Source: Planctomycetia bacterium (GTDB taxonomy: Bacteria; Planctomycetota; Planctomycetia; Pirellulales; UBA1268). From it: 7,674 nucleotides of DNA. Below the pieces are notes generated by a model. That model worked only from the letters and a program-made list of their open reading frames with translations. It ran no database searches and was not told where the DNA came from. The DNA is taken from the NCBI GenBank assembly GCA_009919445.1, contig RGBY01000116.1:1-7674 (forward strand), written 5' to 3'. The first letter of the stretch is position 1. Each line of letters begins with the position of its first letter. Shown one piece after another: positions 5,898-7,674 of this stretch. The position numbers and the translations under genes are program-made.

Positions 5898-7250
5898 TCA
5901 GTGATTTTGGCCAGCCGGCATTGATTCGGAGAAGACCGTAAGTGCTCTGGCTAATACCGGATCGGCATGGCGAGGCAAGGTTATGGCTGGGTCAGCCACA
6001 GGATCGGCCTTCGTGGCATCAGCGTCGGCGAGTTGGGGCCAATCTCGCTGCCGCCTCCAACGGAACCAGCGTTCGAGTTGCTGGCCTGTCGGCGTGAAGG
6101 CAAACCCGGAATCAGGAGACACGCCCCAGGGCTTTTCACTCTTCGCTCCCACTGCTCGCTCGATGGCGGCACCGGATGGCCGCCGGTATTCAGCGGTTGT
6201 CAGCCTGATGGCGCCGCGACCGAACAGAAGGGGCATCAGTGTCTGCACCGTCCCCTTTCCATAGGATTGGCTGCCGACCACAATCGCCCGCTTGTTGTCT
6301 TGAAAACAGGCAGCGACGATCTCAGCAGCACTGGCGGTGAAAGAGTCGATCAGAACGACCAGAGGAACGCCCGCCAGCCTCGCACCACGACTTGCATTCC
6401 GCTGCACAGCAGATGCTGCCCGTCGGTGGTCGAGCGTGGTAACGATGACGCCATCGTCAAGGAATAAGTCACAGACCGAAACCGCCGCCTCGAGAAGACC
6501 GCCTGAATTACCACGAAGATCAAGGATGACGCCGCGAGGTGAGCGGGCTTCAGCCAACTCATCCAAGACTGCTCCGACTTCCGTTTCTGTCTGTTCACCG
6601 AACTGGGTGATCCGCAGGTACGCAATCCCAGGCTCTCCCTCCAGCCACCAGTCCCAGCGACCATCAGCGAGGCGGCGATCTCCACGGACACTCTCCAGCG
6701 TGATCAGTCGACGTGTCAGTTCCACATCTCTCGTCCCAAGCCCCGATACTCCAGCAGCATCTGACGATGCAACCAAAAGTCGCAGGCGGCTCCCCTCTTC
6801 ACCACGAAGCCGCGCAGCCACATCGGCCACCGTTTCACCCACAACGTTCTGACCATTGATGGCCAGAATCCGATCACCTGGCACCATCCCGGCCTCCCAG
6901 GCAGGTCCTCCGTAGACCGGGCTCAGCACAACAACTTCACCAGAGTGATCAGAAACGCTCAGCTCGACACCGATCCCAGCAAATCGTTGGTCAAGACGTC
7001 CGGCAAGGTCTTGGTGTGCCTGAGGAGAGATGTAGCGGGAGTTCTCGTCAAGGGTTGCAAAGAGGCCGGTCATGGCGGCCTCAAAAAGTTGCTCCTGCTC
7101 CACCGGTTCGACGTACCGTTGGCTGACCATGCGAGCAACCTCAGCAAATCGCTGGCCTTGTCCAGACCGGTCTCGGGCTGCCCACGCAAGCAGGCAGGAC
7201 GGAATGATGAGTGCGAGAAGGAGAAGGTTGCGTCGATACATTGCCCTCAT
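5898..7250 (-). CDS. S41 family carboxy-terminal processing protease with PDZ domain
   Basis: A CtpA/Prc-type serine protease that trims or degrades exported proteins from their C-termini; likely periplasmic, anchored or exported by the hydrophobic segment at about 9-25. Domain order is standard: N-terminal helical part with LDENSRYISP (67-76); PDZ (about 91-160) with GIGVEL and AGMVPGDRILAINGQ (120-134); then the protease core with GIAYLRITQF (208-217) and VILDLRGNSGGLL (241-253). The catalytic dyad is Ser307 in TASAAE and Lys332 in SYGKGTVQ, 25 residues apart as in characterised CtpA enzymes. WGVSPD (375-380) is the usual C-terminal motif. At 450 residues it has normal CtpA size. ATG 7250 is used here; ATG 7241 is equally possible, with GAGGG close upstream. 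It is monocistronic in the window, convergent with folC and divergent from the gene at 7467. The native substrate cannot be told from the sequence. Confidence 0.93.
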   Translation of the reverse strand: MRAMYRRNLLLLALIIPSCLLAWAARDRSGQGQRFAEVARMVSQRYVEPVEQEQLFEAAMTGLFATLDENSRYISPQAHQDLAGRLDQRFAGIGVELSVSDHSGEVVVLSPVYGGPAWEAGMVPGDRILAINGQNVVGETVADVAARLRGEEGSRLRLLVASSDAAGVSGLGTRDVELTRRLITLESVRGDRRLADGRWDWWLEGEPGIAYLRITQFGEQTETEVGAVLDELAEARSPRGVILDLRGNSGGLLEAAVSVCDLFLDDGVIVTTLDHRRAASAVQRNASRGARLAGVPLVVLIDSFTASAAEIVAACFQDNKRAIVVGSQSYGKGTVQTLMPLLFGRGAIRLTTAEYRRPSGAAIERAVGAKSEKPWGVSPDSGFAFTPTGQQLERWFRWRRQRDWPQLADADATKADPVADPAITLPRHADPVLARALTVFSESMPAGQNH

Positions 7251-7319
7251 TTCAACAGGTTTGAGGTGTTTCAGGCAAGCGACCCCTTAGCTCATTTGGC
7301 TTCGGGCTAGCCCTCCTTA

Positions 7320-7355
7320 CCCATCCTGCCAATCAAGTTGGCTTCGCAGGATGGG
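7320..7355. repeat. Ten-base-pair hairpin in the divergent region upstream of the S41 protease
   Basis: CCCATCCTGC (7320-7329) pairs perfectly with GCAGGATGGG (7346-7355) around a 16-base loop. Within the loop CAA (7330-7332) can pair with TTG (7338-7340). A ten-base palindrome, GGGCTAGCCC (7304-7313), lies beside it, and TTGGCTTCG occurs both before the palindrome (7297-7305) and in the hairpin loop (7338-7346). No T-run follows on either strand, so a terminator is not supported. It may be a 5' leader structure or a protein-binding site for one of the two divergent genes. Apart from this, 7251-7466 shows no clear promoter. Confidence 0.5.
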
Positions 7356-7466
7356 CATCCCCTTGGTCACGGAAGCGGTCTGGAACCGGCCTCGCTGGTT
7401 CATTACCGTCCCGACCGAATTCTTGGAGAACCTTGCGAAAAGCCCATTTATCAGGAGTCCGTGACG

Positions 7467-7674
7467 ATGGGACGTCGACCAAAATCAAAGCAGCGTCGAG
7501 AGCAGCAGAACGACCCTCTCGAAGCCCTGCGGCCACTGGTCGTGCTCGGACTCTTGGGCATGATCCTCTACGGCGCCTATTCGATCATCCAGAAAGGCCC
7601 GCGAGAGGTCGCTCAATCCTGGCAGCAGAATGGGGCTTCGGGGCAGGCCACCAGTGACGCGCCGCCATTCGCCA
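7467..7674 (+). CDS. Small single-pass membrane protein, N-terminal part
   Basis: I do not recognise this protein. The first 69 codons are in the window and the frame is still open at the right edge. A very basic start (MGRRPKSKQRREQQ) is followed by a single hydrophobic segment of about 20 residues (roughly 26-45, PLVVLGLLGMILYGAYSII), then a polar Gln/Ser/Ala-rich stretch. By the positive-inside rule the N-terminus is cytoplasmic and the rest outside. The start is well supported: AGGAG (7453-7457) lies nine bases before the ATG. An in-frame GTG two codons upstream (7461) is too close to that site. It is divergent from the S41 protease gene. A role as a small envelope or secretion component is possible but not shown. 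Confidence 0.7.
   Translation, partial: MGRRPKSKQRREQQNDPLEALRPLVVLGLLGMILYGAYSIIQKGPREVAQSWQQNGASGQATSDAPPFA

Noticed and set aside
7293..7320. Minus-strand TAAGGAGG followed by ATG-AGC-TAA, a possible minimal leader ORF ahead of the protease
   Set aside because: The spacing of about 16 bases is too long for initiation and the frame is only two codons.

Overview
The window reads as a chromosomal segment of a Planctomycete-like bacterium. The main evidence is a BBP7-type outer-membrane beta-barrel gene, a family found mostly in Planctomycetota. Moderately high GC, GTG starts, loosely packed genes of mixed orientation and a PstS-like phosphate-binding protein fit this picture. I cannot assign a genus from sequence alone.

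Layout, left to right. (1) Bases 1-454, minus strand: N-terminal part of a periplasmic phosphate-binding protein (PstS type), with a good candidate Pho box and -10 element upstream at 520-553. (2) 740-1459, plus: ribulose-phosphate 3-epimerase (rpe). (3) 1612-2511, plus: the beta subunit of acetyl-CoA carboxylase carboxyltransferase (accD), probably co-transcribed with rpe. (4) 2512-3210: a 700-base stretch without a credible gene but full of structure. It holds a large inverted repeat (2681-2818), a 135-base tandem duplication (2934-3204), and at least five hairpins that each display an AGGA(T/G) pentaloop on the plus strand. (5) 3211-4362, minus: a BBP7-like outer-membrane barrel protein. 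(6) 4482-5876, plus: folC. (7) 5898-7250, minus: an S41 carboxy-terminal processing protease with a PDZ domain, convergent with folC. (8) 7467-end, plus: start of a small single-pass membrane protein, cut by the window edge.

The central genes are housekeeping: pentose-phosphate metabolism, fatty-acid initiation and folate polyglutamylation. accD and folC are neighbours in many bacteria. Here they flank an inversely oriented barrel gene plus the repeat region, suggesting an insertion between them.

The most interesting element is the repeat region. Hairpins with different stems share the same CAGGA(T/G)G apex, which is the hallmark of CsrA/RsmA-binding hairpins in CsrB-like decoy RNAs. I propose a candidate CsrA-binding RNA or 3' UTR. 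A dispersed REP-like repeat family is the main alternative. A second notable point is that the pstS reading frame fits an ATG plus a textbook signal peptide only if one base is added to an A-run just after the ATG.
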